Positions 26,735-35,631 of a stretch of DNA of 64,000 bases are shown here, one piece after another. Position 1 is the first letter of the stretch; the number at the start of each line of letters is the position of its first letter. Source of the DNA: Rhizobium ruizarguesonis (lineage in GTDB: Bacteria > Pseudomonadota > Alphaproteobacteria > Rhizobiales > Rhizobiaceae); NCBI RefSeq assembly GCF_012349115.1, contig NZ_PQIG01000089.1:62001-126000 (forward strand), read 5' to 3'. The notes under the pieces are model-generated. The model ran no database searches, was not told the origin of the DNA, and saw nothing but the letters and a program-made list of their open reading frames with translations. The translations under genes were made by a program, and so were the position numbers.

Positions 26735-26768
26735 CCGGCGCCGCAACGGTGTTCCGCTGCGGCGCCGG
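26735..26768 (-). terminator. Intercistronic hairpin between xylF and xylH
   Basis: An 11-bp perfect stem (CCGGCGCCGCA at 26735-26745 with 26758-26768) and a 12-nt loop, about 25 bp after the xylF stop. It lacks a T-run. In such operons a hairpin after the binding-protein gene stabilises that part of the mRNA or causes partial termination, so more binding protein is made than permease. A similar hairpin follows chvE. Confidence 0.6.
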
Positions 26769-26792
26769 CAATTCCAGTTTACAAGCCTTGGC

Positions 26793-27833
26793 TTACTTGC
26801 AGGCAGCGACGCTGTCGGCCTTGACGCCCTGGCACGCTTCCGCCTTGGAGATCCAGCCGGCGTCGATGACGACGTTCAGATTGTCCTTGGTGATCGCAAG
26901 CGGCTTCAAGAAGACCGACTGCATTTCGACGCCCTTGGGGCCGCCCTTGAAAGCCTGGGCGCCGTCGATCTTGCTCATGTCCTTGCCGCCGGCGAGGTCG
27001 AGAGCGATTTCAGCGGCGCGCTTGCCGAGTTCGCGGCTGTCCTTCCATACGGAAACCGTCTGCGTGCCGAGAGCGATGCGGTTGAGTGCTGCCTTGTCAC
27101 CGTCCTGGCCGGAAACCGGAACGGAGCCGGCGAGGCCCTGCGCGTCGAGAGCAGCGATCGCGCCGCCGGCGGTGCCGTCGTTCGATGCGACAACGGCGTC
27201 AACCTTGTTGTTGTTGGCGGTCAGGAACTGCTCCATGTTGCGCTGAGCGTTCTCCGGCAGCCAGCCGTCGGTATAGGCCTCGCCGACATTCCTGATCTTG
27301 CCGGCGTCGATGGCGGCCTTCAGCACTTCCTGCTGGCCCGAGAACAGGAAGTCGGCATTCGGATCGGAAGACGAACCCTTGATGAAGACGTAATTGCCTT
27401 CCGGCTTGGCCTTGAAAACGCCTTCAGCCTGCAGGCGGCCGACTTCCTTGTTGTCGAAGGTGATGTAGAAGGCAGCCGGGTTTTCGATCAGGCGGTCATA
27501 GCCGACGACGGGGATGCCTTCAGCGGCGGCCTTCTCGATGGCCGGGCCGATGGCATCGGAGTCCTGGGCGAGAATGATCAGCGCGTTGGCGCCCTGCGAA
27601 ATCAGCGATTCGACGTCGGTAAGCTGCTTTGCGGCAGAAGACTGCGCGTCAGCGGAAATATACTTGGCGCCCTTGGCTTCGAGAGCCTTCTTGATGGCGG
27701 CTTCGTCCGTCTTCCAGCGTTCTTCCTGGAAATTCGACCAGGAAACACCGACGACGAGATCGGCAGCCATGGCAGCGGTATGCACGGAAACGAGGATGGC
27801 CGCGCCGGCCATCAATTTCAAAATAGACTTCAT
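26793..27833 (-). CDS. xylF: Periplasmic xylose-binding protein
   Basis: A 346-aa protein with a signal peptide (MKSILKLMAGAAILV, cleavage after AMA near residue 23) and a type I periplasmic binding fold. VVGVSWSNFQEERW, QGANALIILAQDSDAI, IPVVGYDRLI and VASNDGTAGGAI are XylF-type sugar-contact blocks. GGGAGGA lies seven bases before the ATG. It is the first gene of the leftward operon, and a palindromic operator candidate sits about 85 bp upstream. Confidence 0.9.
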   Translation of the reverse strand: MKSILKLMAGAAILVSVHTAAMAADLVVGVSWSNFQEERWKTDEAAIKKALEAKGAKYISADAQSSAAKQLTDVESLISQGANALIILAQDSDAIGPAIEKAAAEGIPVVGYDRLIENPAAFYITFDNKEVGRLQAEGVFKAKPEGNYVFIKGSSSDPNADFLFSGQQEVLKAAIDAGKIRNVGEAYTDGWLPENAQRNMEQFLTANNNKVDAVVASNDGTAGGAIAALDAQGLAGSVPVSGQDGDKAALNRIALGTQTVSVWKDSRELGKRAAEIALDLAGGKDMSKIDGAQAFKGGPKGVEMQSVFLKPLAITKDNLNVVIDAGWISKAEACQGVKADSVAACK

Positions 27834-27918
27834 AATGTCCTCCCGAGTGGATTGCGACCGGCCCAGCCCATGCTTCCTCCGGCCACCGCGAATAGCTGTC
27901 GAGAAAGGTTCGGATTTT

Positions 27919-27937
27919 TTTCTCGACAGTCGAGAAA
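27919..27937. promoter_or_regulatory. Palindromic operator candidate of the xyl locus
   Basis: A perfect 19-bp palindrome centred on an A (TTTCTCGAC, A, GTCGAGAAA). A second half-site GTCGAGAAA lies at 27897-27905. Both are in the divergent interval between xylF and the ROK regulator gene, where ROK repressors usually bind. Relief by xylose is the expected signal. Confidence 0.6.
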
Positions 27938-28060
27938 TTTAGTGTCAGAGATTTTTTCAACTGTCAACACTGCACTGCCAGCTTAATTTCCTTGCGAAAC
28001 ATCGGCTGGAGATGCAGTGGAAACCACGGGAAGAGCAAGCAGGAGGAGAGGGCGGCATTC

Positions 28061-29311
28061 ATGCTGACCAAGTCGAGCACGGAGTTGGTCCGGCAGAGAA
28101 ACAGCGTGCTCGTGCTGTCCGTGCTGCGTCGCCACGGTGCGCTCGCGCATACCGAAATATCCGATTCCACCGGGCTGTCATCGGCCACCATCTCGGCGAT
28201 CACCACTGAGCTGGAAAAAGCCCAGATCATCGAAAAATCGGAACAGCAGCCGGCAAGCGGCCGCGGCCGGCCGCGCGTGCTGCTGCGCCAGCGGCGCGAT
28301 TGCGGCTATCTCATCGTCGTCATCATCTCCTCGGATGCGGTGCAATATTCGCTGGTCGATTATGCCGGCAAGCTGATCGACCGCTTCAGCGAGGAACGTT
28401 CGCATGATCCGGCAGGCGCCGTCCGTTTTGTCGCGGCGGTGCGGGCCGGGCTTTTGCGCATTCTCGATCGCTCGAAGATCAGCCAAGAAAAGGTGCTGCT
28501 GATCTCGATCAGCAGCAAGGGGCTGGTCAATTCCACCGAGCCGGTTCTCGTCTGGTCGCCGATGTTCGGCAGCGACCAGATCGATTTCGAATCAGCACTC
28601 CGGCCGGAATGGCAGGCCAAGGTGATCCTCGACAACGAGACGCTGCTGGTCGCAGCGGCGCTCGGCGCGCGCGAGGAGATGGTAAAGGGCGCTGATTTCC
28701 GCTCGCTCGCAGCCCTTTCGCTTGGCCACAGCGTCGGTCTCGGCATCGTCAGGCGGGGGAACCAGACAGGCCAGGAAATATCGGCGCCCAATTTCGGGCA
28801 CATGCTGCACATGGCCAATGGTGGGCTCTGCCGTTGCGGCACGCGCGGCTGCATCGAGGCCTATGCCGGTTTCTACGCGATTCTGCGCAGCGCCTTCGAG
28901 GTGCCGCTCGATACGATTCCGGCAAAGTTCGTGCCGGTGGCGGAACTCGACAAGATTGCTGCCAAGGCGCGCCAGGGCCACCGCGTCCCCGCCTTCGCCT
29001 TTCGCCAGGCGGGGCTGGCGCTTGGCAACGGGCTGTCGCGCATGCTGAGCCTGACGGAGCGCATGCCGATCGCCATCACCGGGCCGGGCACGCGTTATTA
29101 CGACCTTCTTCGGCAAGGGATCGAAGAGGGTCTGGGGCAGTCGCATATCGTGCGCATGGAAGGCATGCCCGAGATCAGGGTAGTGGCCGACGAGCAGATC
29201 CTCGTCTTCGAAGGACATTTGAACCGGGCGCTGTCGGTGATCGACGAGGATATCGTTCTCTCGGGCGTTCAGGGAGCCCAAGCATCGGCGACTATTCAGG
29301 AATCGGGTTGA
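28061..29311 (+). CDS. ROK-family transcriptional regulator of the xylose operon
   Basis: A 416-aa protein with an N-terminal winged helix (residues 10-70, TEISDSTGLSSATISAITTEL) and a ROK sugar-binding domain. The zinc motif GGLCRCGTRGCIEAYAGF is intact near residue 260. The ATG at 28061 has AGGAGGAG about ten bases upstream; a longer reading from 27992 lacks this. It diverges from xylF, the layout of XylR-type repressors. The effector is inferred, not shown. Confidence 0.85.
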   Translation: MLTKSSTELVRQRNSVLVLSVLRRHGALAHTEISDSTGLSSATISAITTELEKAQIIEKSEQQPASGRGRPRVLLRQRRDCGYLIVVIISSDAVQYSLVDYAGKLIDRFSEERSHDPAGAVRFVAAVRAGLLRILDRSKISQEKVLLISISSKGLVNSTEPVLVWSPMFGSDQIDFESALRPEWQAKVILDNETLLVAAALGAREEMVKGADFRSLAALSLGHSVGLGIVRRGNQTGQEISAPNFGHMLHMANGGLCRCGTRGCIEAYAGFYAILRSAFEVPLDTIPAKFVPVAELDKIAAKARQGHRVPAFAFRQAGLALGNGLSRMLSLTERMPIAITGPGTRYYDLLRQGIEEGLGQSHIVRMEGMPEIRVVADEQILVFEGHLNRALSVIDEDIVLSGVQGAQASATIQESG

Positions 29312-29385
29312 GGGTTTCTTTCAATCAAGCATATGGCTTTGGGGGCGCTGCGGCACGCCCCACAAAAAGATCCGAAAAATGCGAA

Positions 29386-29409
29386 ATGGCCGGGCAAGTG
29401 CCCGGCCAT
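29386..29409. terminator. Hairpin between convergent ROK and inositol dehydrogenase genes
   Basis: An 11-bp stem (ATGGCCGGGCA at 29386-29396 with 29399-29409) forms a near-perfect inverted repeat between two convergent genes. It likely stops transcription from both sides, although the T-run is short. Confidence 0.6.
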
Positions 29410-29441
29410 CTCTTGCATGGCTTCCGGTCGGGAGAGAGCCG

Positions 29442-30434
29442 TCAGCCGATCTTGATGAGCTTGCCTTCCTTGACGGACTGGACCGCGGCATCGGCGAGTG
29501 CCAGCGCTGCGAGACCATCGGCACCGGAAGGCGAGATCTTCGAACCCTTCTCGATCGCGGCGATGAAGCTGGCGATCTCGTTGGCATAGGCTTCGGTATA
29601 GCGGGTCATGAAGAAATCGTGCAGCGGTGGGCGGGTGTAGCCTTCGCCGTTTGCGACCTCGATCGAAACAGGGCGCTGGTTTTCGGCCGAGACGAGGCCC
29701 TTGGAGCCGTGTGCCTCGATGCGCTGGTCGTAGCCATAGGTCGCGCGGCGGGAGTTGGATATGATGGCCTGCTTGCCGGATTTCGTCTGCAGGATCACCG
29801 AGACGCTGTCATAGTCACCAGCTTCGCCGATCGCCTTGTCGACGAGAACTGCAGCGGTCGCGAAAACCGACACCGGTTCTTCGCCGAGCAGGAAGCGGGC
29901 CATGTCGAAATCGTGGATCGTCATGTCGCGGAAGATACCGCCGGAGCGCTTGATATAGTCGACCGGCGGGGCGCCGGGGTCGCGCGAGGTGATCGTCACC
30001 ATCTCGACATCGCCGATCTTGCCTTCGTCGATGACTTTGCGCACCGCCATGAAATGCGGGTCGAAGCGGCGGTTGAAGCCGACCATCAGCTTGGCGCCGG
30101 TCTCTTCCACCACCTTGATGCAGGCCTTGACGCGGGCGACGTCGAGATCGATCGGCTTTTCGCAGAAGATCGCCTTGCCGGCGCGGGCGAAGCGTTCGAT
30201 CAGATCGGCATGGGTATCTGTCGGCGTGCAGATGACGACGGCGTCGATATCCTTGGCTGCCTCGATTGCCTCGATGGTGCGGACTTCGCAGCCATAGGCG
30301 GAGGCGATCGCTTCGGCAGCCTGCGGAAAGGCGTCGGCGACCGCGACGAGCGTCGCATTGGCGTCGCCGCTGACGGCCTTTGCATGGACCTTGCCGATGC
30401 GGCCGGCGCCGAGAAGACCAAATCTCACTGTCAT
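29442..30434 (-). CDS. iolG: Inositol 2-dehydrogenase
   Basis: A 330-aa Gfo/Idh/MocA oxidoreductase. The NAD site is FGLLGAGRIGKVHA, the catalytic Lys is in CEKPIDLD near residue 97, and the active-site Asp/His are in GGIFRDMTIHDFDMARF near residue 175. It oxidises myo-inositol to scyllo-inosose. The ATG at 30434 has GGGAGG about seven bases before it. It is monocistronic here; the rest of the iol pathway is not in the window. Rhizobia commonly keep idh apart from iolDEB. Confidence 0.85.
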   Translation of the reverse strand: MTVRFGLLGAGRIGKVHAKAVSGDANATLVAVADAFPQAAEAIASAYGCEVRTIEAIEAAKDIDAVVICTPTDTHADLIERFARAGKAIFCEKPIDLDVARVKACIKVVEETGAKLMVGFNRRFDPHFMAVRKVIDEGKIGDVEMVTITSRDPGAPPVDYIKRSGGIFRDMTIHDFDMARFLLGEEPVSVFATAAVLVDKAIGEAGDYDSVSVILQTKSGKQAIISNSRRATYGYDQRIEAHGSKGLVSAENQRPVSIEVANGEGYTRPPLHDFFMTRYTEAYANEIASFIAAIEKGSKISPSGADGLAALALADAAVQSVKEGKLIKIG

Positions 30435-30553
30435 TTTAACCTCCCTTGAATTCGGAACAAATAAACCGAATTGCCAAAATTCTGGAATTTTCATTCCATC
30501 TTCTGTGGACCGCGTCAAGCCCGCGGATCTTTCACATTTGCAAGATTCGAACC

Positions 30554-30691
30554 AGAGCCTTTCATGGTCGGATTGAAGTATTCTGCCGGAGCAGATTTTG
30601 GTCAGGGCAGAGCCGATCGCCTCCGATCCTGGCGGAAAGATGCCCGGCCTTTCAGCCAAGAGAATACTTTAATCTGACCAGGAAAGGCTCT
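30554..30691. repeat. Intergenic element with 31-bp inverted arms
   Basis: The left arm at 30554-30584 (starts AGAGCCTTTCATGG) and the right arm at 30661-30691 (ends AAAGGCTCT) are reverse complements with four mismatches, around a 76-bp spacer. The RNA would form a long hairpin. No transposase is present, so it looks like a MITE-like or palindromic intergenic element. Confidence 0.6.
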
Positions 30692-30748
30692 AGAGACAAT
30701 CGCGGCACGGGCCGAAGGCCGTGCGACAAATGCGACCGCGGGGCAGGA

Positions 30749-31030
30749 ATGAAACTCATCGATCCGAATCATCCGGCATATCGGCGCCTCTGGGTGCGGA
30801 TTGCCATCGTTGCCGTTTGCTTCGGCTGGGCCGTGGTCGAACTTGTCACCGGCGATCCGTTCTGGGCGGTGCTGGCAGGCGGGGCAGGCGCCTATTCCTT
30901 CTATATGCTGTTCTGGACCTTCAATCCGCAGCCTCCGGCCATCGAGCCGCCCGTGCAGCCTGACGCCGAGGACGAGGACGAACCCGCGGCGGCCGCTGAA
31001 AAATCTTCGAAGGACGGGCAGGCGGAATAG
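30749..31030 (+). CDS. Small inner-membrane protein, unknown
   Basis: A 93-aa protein with two membrane segments (IAIVAVCFGWAVVELV and FWAVLAGGAGAYSFYMLF) and a Pro/Glu/Asp-rich tail of about 35 residues. GGCAGG precedes the ATG at 30749. It ends head-to-head with the J-domain-like gene, whose stop codon abuts its own. I do not recognise it. Confidence 0.6.
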   Translation: MKLIDPNHPAYRRLWVRIAIVAVCFGWAVVELVTGDPFWAVLAGGAGAYSFYMLFWTFNPQPPAIEPPVQPDAEDEDEPAAAAEKSSKDGQAE

Positions 31031-31501
31031 TCAGCGGCTCAATCGCCGCAGCGCTTCGTCGATCAGCAGATTGGCCAGCATCATGCGCTTCGTCGCATTG
31101 TCACGGAAGGGCAATTCTACGCCATCGGGATGATTGGCGCGCGCGAAGGCTCGGCGCTTCTCACGGAGTGTCAGCAGCGTATCGGCGGCGGAGATCGCCA
31201 GTTCGGCGGCAACCTCCTGCGGTGTCGTGCGGACGAGATGATCCGGCATGACGGGCTCGGCTGGAGGCGCAGGCGCCGGTTTCTCCACGACCCCAGCGGC
31301 GTCATCGAGATCCAGATTGTCGAAATAGGCTTGGCCGACGCGCTGCGAGGCGACTGAGACGCCCTCCATGACATCGAAGGCAAGGCCGGTGCCAAGACCG
31401 GAGACGCGATGGACGGTCGGCACTTCGGCGTCTTCGGCCGTCTCGTCCTCCGCCTTCAGCCGCTCGAGGACTGATTGAAATACCGATTGTCCGAACAGCA
31501 T
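31031..31501 (-). CDS. Hypothetical protein with J-domain-like C-terminus
   Basis: A 156-aa protein. The first 90 residues are acidic and include a hydrophobic MPDHLVR segment after a Pro/Ala-rich linker. The C-terminal 65 residues resemble a J-domain helix II/III: TLREKRRAFARANHPD with the HPD tripeptide, followed by KRMMLANLLIDEALRRL. J-domain proteins stimulate DnaK. The N-terminal helix of a full J domain is only partly recognisable. The ATG at 31501 is chosen over longer readings because those run into the repeat at 31515. Confidence 0.6.
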   Translation of the reverse strand: MLFGQSVFQSVLERLKAEDETAEDAEVPTVHRVSGLGTGLAFDVMEGVSVASQRVGQAYFDNLDLDDAAGVVEKPAPAPPAEPVMPDHLVRTTPQEVAAELAISAADTLLTLREKRRAFARANHPDGVELPFRDNATKRMMLANLLIDEALRRLSR

Positions 31502-31514
31502 CCCGCCTACCTTG

Positions 31515-31614
31515 AGAGCATATCCGTTTTTCTTCGAATCACGGAAATGCTCTATCTTGTTGTTCACGCAATTCCGGACGCAAAACCGCTGCACACTTTT
31601 GCTGGAATTGCTCG
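31515..31614. repeat. RIME-like rhizobial intergenic repeat
   Basis: A second good copy of the element at 3520-3619: AGAGCATATCCG at one end, GCTCTATCT, ACGCAATTCCGGACG and CACTTTTGCTGGAATTGCTC at the other. It lies between two leftward genes and contains inverted segments. Confidence 0.65.
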
Positions 31615-31660
31615 AGGCGCATTAGAAGAGAGCAAGATGGCGCAGGGCTTGCGGCTGTCG

Positions 31661-32665
31661 TCAGCCGGCCTGCTTGTGGCTCTCCTCGAGGATGATGTCG
31701 TAGAGCAGCCGTGCACTCGGCGGCAGCGCCCGTTCCCTGGCCGTGATCATGCTGTAGGGTTTGACATTGATGTCGAAATCGATCGGCAGCATGCGCACAT
31801 CAGAGGCATTCGAGCCCTGGCTGGCAAGGAACTGGGCGACGTCGACGGCAACGGGAGCGATCGCATCGGTTTCGCAGATGATGGCGCAGGTCAGAAGCAG
31901 CGAGGAGGTGTTGACGATGTTTTCGGGCAGGGCCACGCCACGCGACAGGAAAACGTCCTCGATCGTGCGGCGCAACAGCGTGCCCGGCGGCTGGAACACC
32001 CAATCGTAATCCCTGACGTCGGAGAGGCTGCTCGTCTTCTGCTTCATGAGTGGATGGCGGCTGCGCACGATCAGGCAAGCCCGTTCGATGCCGATCTCCG
32101 TCACCTCGAACAGGCGCGGGTTGAGATCATCGGGAATGCGACCGATGATGAAGTCATGGCGGGCGGCGAGCAGCTCGCGGGCAAGCACGTTGCTCGTCTC
32201 CACCTGGATGTTGATCTCGATGCCCGGATAGGCCTTGCGCACCTTGTTGATTGCCGGAACGACGAGGCTCATGGCCGGCGCCGTCACCGCGCCGATGAAG
32301 ACCGAGCCGCCCTTGCCGCTTTTCAATTCACCGATCTCGCGGCTCGCCTCGCGCAGCTCCAGGAGGATCTTTCGAGCCCTTCGGGCGAGCGCTGCGCCGA
32401 AGGTCGTCAGCACCACGCCTCGGGCCACGCGCTCATAGAGCGACGTCTTGGTGATCGATTCCATTTCGGACAACATGCGCGATGCGGCGGGCTGCGAAAT
32501 GTTCAGGACTTCCGCAGCTGCGGAAATCTGTCCACTATCTTCGATTGCGACGATCATGCGCAGGTGATTCAGCTTAAGTCCTGCACGCAAAAGGCCGTCA
32601 TCGCCGAAATTATCGCTGTGGATATCGACGTGATCCATCAAAAATGGCTCAGAAATAACCGTCAT
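31661..32665 (-). CDS. gbpR: LysR-type regulator of the chvE-ggu operon
   Basis: A 334-aa LysR protein with a helix-turn-helix near residues 25-85 (EDSGQISAAAEVLNISQPA and SRMLSEMES). The effector domain follows. I chose the ATG at 32665 because GAGGAGG is seven bases upstream; 32695 is less good. It is divergent from chvE, exactly the place of gbpR in Agrobacterium, which activates chvE in response to galactose, arabinose and fucose. That function is carried over by synteny. Confidence 0.85.
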   Translation of the reverse strand: MTVISEPFLMDHVDIHSDNFGDDGLLRAGLKLNHLRMIVAIEDSGQISAAAEVLNISQPAASRMLSEMESITKTSLYERVARGVVLTTFGAALARRARKILLELREASREIGELKSGKGGSVFIGAVTAPAMSLVVPAINKVRKAYPGIEINIQVETSNVLARELLAARHDFIIGRIPDDLNPRLFEVTEIGIERACLIVRSRHPLMKQKTSSLSDVRDYDWVFQPPGTLLRRTIEDVFLSRGVALPENIVNTSSLLLTCAIICETDAIAPVAVDVAQFLASQGSNASDVRMLPIDFDINVKPYSMITARERALPPSARLLYDIILEESHKQAG

Positions 32666-32935
32666 GGTTGCAGCCTCCTCGCTGCGCTCCATCAAAAGTA
32701 ATACTTTTTAACGATATACCAAAATTGTTATGCACGTTAGCACTTATTCTATTTGACAGTTATAGGAATCCATACCAGTTTGCCGCCGTGTGCTGGTTGG
32801 CACTCAACACGTGTGAGATCGTGGAGGAGACCTACTTCGTTTCTCACCATCTGAAGTAACTATCCAATACGGAACCTGCCACAGTTTCGGGGCGGGCGAT
32901 TTTTCGTCCGCTGCTTATTAACAAGGGAGAGAGAA

Positions 32936-34000
32936 ATGAAATCCATTATCTCATTGATGGCCGCGGCTGCCTTCGGCGTCGCTTCGTTCGTTGCACCGGC
33001 TCTGGCCGCGGATAAGGGCACTGTCGGTATTGCGATGCCGACCAAGGCTTCTGCCCGCTGGATCGACGACGGCAACAACATCGTCAAGCAGCTGCAGGCT
33101 GCCGGTTACGGCACTGACCTGCAGTATGGCGACGACGACATTCCGAACCAGCTTTCGCAGATCGAAAACATGGTCACCAAGGGTGCCAAGGTTCTCGTCA
33201 TCGCTTCGATCGACGGCACGACGCTTTCCGACGTTCTCCAGAAGGCACACGACGCCGGCATCAAGGTCATCGCTTATGACCGTCTGATCCGCGATTCGGG
33301 CAACGTCGACTACTACGCCACCTTCGACAACTTCCAGGTCGGCGTTCTGCAGGCTGGCTCCATCGTTGACGGCCTCGGCCTCAAGGATGGCAAGGGCCCG
33401 TTCAACATCGAACTGTTCGGCGGTTCGCCGGACGACAACAACGCCTTCTTCTTCTATGATGGCGCAATGTCCGTCCTGCAGCCCTACATCGACAGCGGCA
33501 AGCTCGTCGTGAAGTCCGGCCAGACCGGCATGGACAAGGTCGGCACGCTGCGTTGGGATCCGGCAACGGCCCAGGCCCGCATGGACAACCTGCTCTCGGC
33601 CAACTACACCGACGCCAAGGTCGATGCCGTTCTGTCGCCTTACGACGGTCTGTCCATAGGTATCATCTCCTCGCTGAAGGGCGTTGGTTACGGTACTGCG
33701 GCTCAGCCGCTGCCGATCGTCACCGGTCAGGACGCTGAAATCCCGTCGGTCAAGTCGATCATTGCTGGCGAACAGCACTCGACGATCTTCAAGGACACCC
33801 GCGAACTCGCCAAGGTCACCGTTGCCATGGTCGATGCCGTGATGTCCGGCAAGGAGCCTGAGGTCAACGACACGAAGACCTACGACAACGGCGTCAAGGT
33901 CGTTCCGTCCTATCTGCTGAAGCCGGTTGCCGTCGACAAGACCAACTACAAGCAGATCCTCGTCGACAGCGGTTACTACTCTGAAGACAAGCTGAAGTAA
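32936..34000 (+). CDS. chvE: Periplasmic multiple-sugar-binding protein ChvE
   Basis: A 354-aa type I periplasmic binding protein with a signal peptide (MKSIISLMAAAAFGVASFVA, cleavage after LAA). GIAMPTKASARWIDDG, VIAYDRLIRDSGNVDYYATFDN and SPYDGLSIG are ChvE/MmsB blocks. GGGAGAG precedes the ATG. ChvE binds several aldoses with high affinity; in Agrobacterium it also signals to VirA, but no vir genes are here, so transport and chemotaxis are the likely roles. Confidence 0.92.
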   Translation: MKSIISLMAAAAFGVASFVAPALAADKGTVGIAMPTKASARWIDDGNNIVKQLQAAGYGTDLQYGDDDIPNQLSQIENMVTKGAKVLVIASIDGTTLSDVLQKAHDAGIKVIAYDRLIRDSGNVDYYATFDNFQVGVLQAGSIVDGLGLKDGKGPFNIELFGGSPDDNNAFFFYDGAMSVLQPYIDSGKLVVKSGQTGMDKVGTLRWDPATAQARMDNLLSANYTDAKVDAVLSPYDGLSIGIISSLKGVGYGTAAQPLPIVTGQDAEIPSVKSIIAGEQHSTIFKDTRELAKVTVAMVDAVMSGKEPEVNDTKTYDNGVKVVPSYLLKPVAVDKTNYKQILVDSGYYSEDKLK

Positions 34001-34007
34001 TGAGAAG

Positions 34008-34037
34008 GACCGGAGCCCGCGCTTGCGGGTTCCGGTC
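34008..34037 (+). terminator. Hairpin after chvE (partial terminator)
   Basis: GACCGGAGCCCGC pairs with GCGGGTTCCGGTC (one G-T pair) around a GCTT loop, followed by TTCGATTTTAT. It starts 7 bp past the chvE stop. The rest of the operon follows 55 bp later, so partial read-through is likely, giving excess binding protein. Confidence 0.75.
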
Positions 34038-34092
34038 TTCGATTTTATGATCGCCCGGCTGGTTGACGGCTGCAGGCGCTGGAACTTTGACT

Positions 34093-35631
34093 ATGGACAA
34101 TACAATCCTCGAAATGCGGAGCATCACCAAGACGTTCCCGGGCGTCAAGGCGCTGGAGAATGTGAACCTCAAGGTTCGCCAGGGTGAGATCCACGCATTG
34201 GTGGGCGAAAACGGGGCCGGCAAATCGACCCTGATGAAGGTGCTATCAGGCGTCTATCCGACAGGAAGCTATGAAGGCGATATCGTCTATGAAGGCGAGA
34301 CGCGCAACTTCAAGGTCCTGAAGGACTCCGAAGAAATCGGCATCGTCATCATTCACCAGGAACTGGCGCTCGTGCCGTTGCTGTCGATCGGCGAAAACAT
34401 CTTCCTTGGCAACGAGAATGCCAAGAGCGGCGTCATCAGCTGGGACGAGACATTCAACCGCACGAAGCAGCTGCTGAAGAAAGTAGGCCTGTCCGAATCT
34501 CCGAACACGCTGGTCACCGATATCGGCGTCGGCAAGCAGCAACTCGTCGAGATCGCCAAGGCCCTCTCGAAGAGCGTCAAGCTGCTCATCCTCGACGAAC
34601 CCACAGCCTCGCTCAATGAACGCGATTCCGACGCTCTCCTCAATCTGCTGATCGAGTTCCGCAAGCAGGGCATCACTTCGATCATCATTTCCCATAAGCT
34701 GAACGAGATCCGCAAGGTCGCCGACCAGATCACCGTCCTGCGCGACGGGATGACCGTCAAGACGCTCGACTGTCATGCGGACGAGATCAGCGAAGATATC
34801 ATCATCCGCAACATGGTCGGCCGCGATCTTGAAGACCGCTATCCGCCGCGTTCGGTGCCGATCGGCGAAACCATTCTCGAAGTGAAGAACTGGAACGCCT
34901 ACCACCAGCAGCACCGCGATCGTCAGGTCCTGCACAATATCAACGTCACCGTCCGCAAGGGCGAAGTCGTTGGCATCGCCGGCCTGATGGGGGCAGGGCG
35001 CACCGAATTCGCCATGAGCCTCTTCGGCAAGGCCTATGGCCACAAGGTTTCGGGCGAGGCGCTGATGCACGGCAAGCCGGTCGACGTCAGCACCGTGCGC
35101 AAGGCAATCGATGCAGGGCTCGCCTACGTCACCGAAGACCGCAAGCAGCTCGGCCTCGTGCTCAATGACACGATCCTGCACAATACGACGCTCGTCAATT
35201 TGGCGGCGGTGTCGAATGCGTCCGTTATCGACAGCTTTAAGGAAGCGCGGGTTGCGACCGACTATCGGTCGAAGTTGCGTATCCGTTCCTCCAGCATTTT
35301 CCAGGAGACGGTCAATCTTTCCGGCGGCAACCAGCAGAAGGTGGTGCTGTCGAAATGGCTGTTCTCCAATCCCGATATTTTGATCCTCGACGAGCCGACG
35401 CGCGGCATCGATGTTGGCGCAAAATACGAAATCTATACTATCATCAACCAGCTTGCCGCCGATGGAAAGGGCGTTCTGATGATCTCGTCGGAAATGCCCG
35501 AACTGCTCGGCACGTGTGACCGCATCTACGTGATGAACGAAGGGCGCATCGTCGCGGAACTGCCGAAGGGAGAAGCAAGCCAGGAAACCATCATGCGCGC
35601 TATCATGCGCTCAGGGGAGAAGAAACAATGA
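34093..35631 (+). CDS. gguA: Multiple-sugar ABC transporter, double ATP-binding protein GguA
   Basis: A 512-aa protein with two ATPase domains. The first has Walker A GENGAGKSTLMKVLSG and LILDEPTASL. The second has the degenerate GLMGAGRTEFAMSLFG with an intact LSGGNQQKVVLSKWL and LILDEPTRGID, as usual for RbsA/MglA/GguA proteins. I chose the ATG at 34093; the reading from TTG at 34063 is less likely. It overlaps gguB by 4 bp. Confidence 0.92.
   Translation: MDNTILEMRSITKTFPGVKALENVNLKVRQGEIHALVGENGAGKSTLMKVLSGVYPTGSYEGDIVYEGETRNFKVLKDSEEIGIVIIHQELALVPLLSIGENIFLGNENAKSGVISWDETFNRTKQLLKKVGLSESPNTLVTDIGVGKQQLVEIAKALSKSVKLLILDEPTASLNERDSDALLNLLIEFRKQGITSIIISHKLNEIRKVADQITVLRDGMTVKTLDCHADEISEDIIIRNMVGRDLEDRYPPRSVPIGETILEVKNWNAYHQQHRDRQVLHNINVTVRKGEVVGIAGLMGAGRTEFAMSLFGKAYGHKVSGEALMHGKPVDVSTVRKAIDAGLAYVTEDRKQLGLVLNDTILHNTTLVNLAAVSNASVIDSFKEARVATDYRSKLRIRSSSIFQETVNLSGGNQQKVVLSKWLFSNPDILILDEPTRGIDVGAKYEIYTIINQLAADGKGVLMISSEMPELLGTCDRIYVMNEGRIVAELPKGEASQETIMRAIMRSGEKKQ

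Noticed and set aside
30446..30748. Possible N-terminal extension of the small membrane protein at 30749
   Set aside because: It would run through the inverted-repeat element; the ATG at 30749 gives a normal membrane protein.
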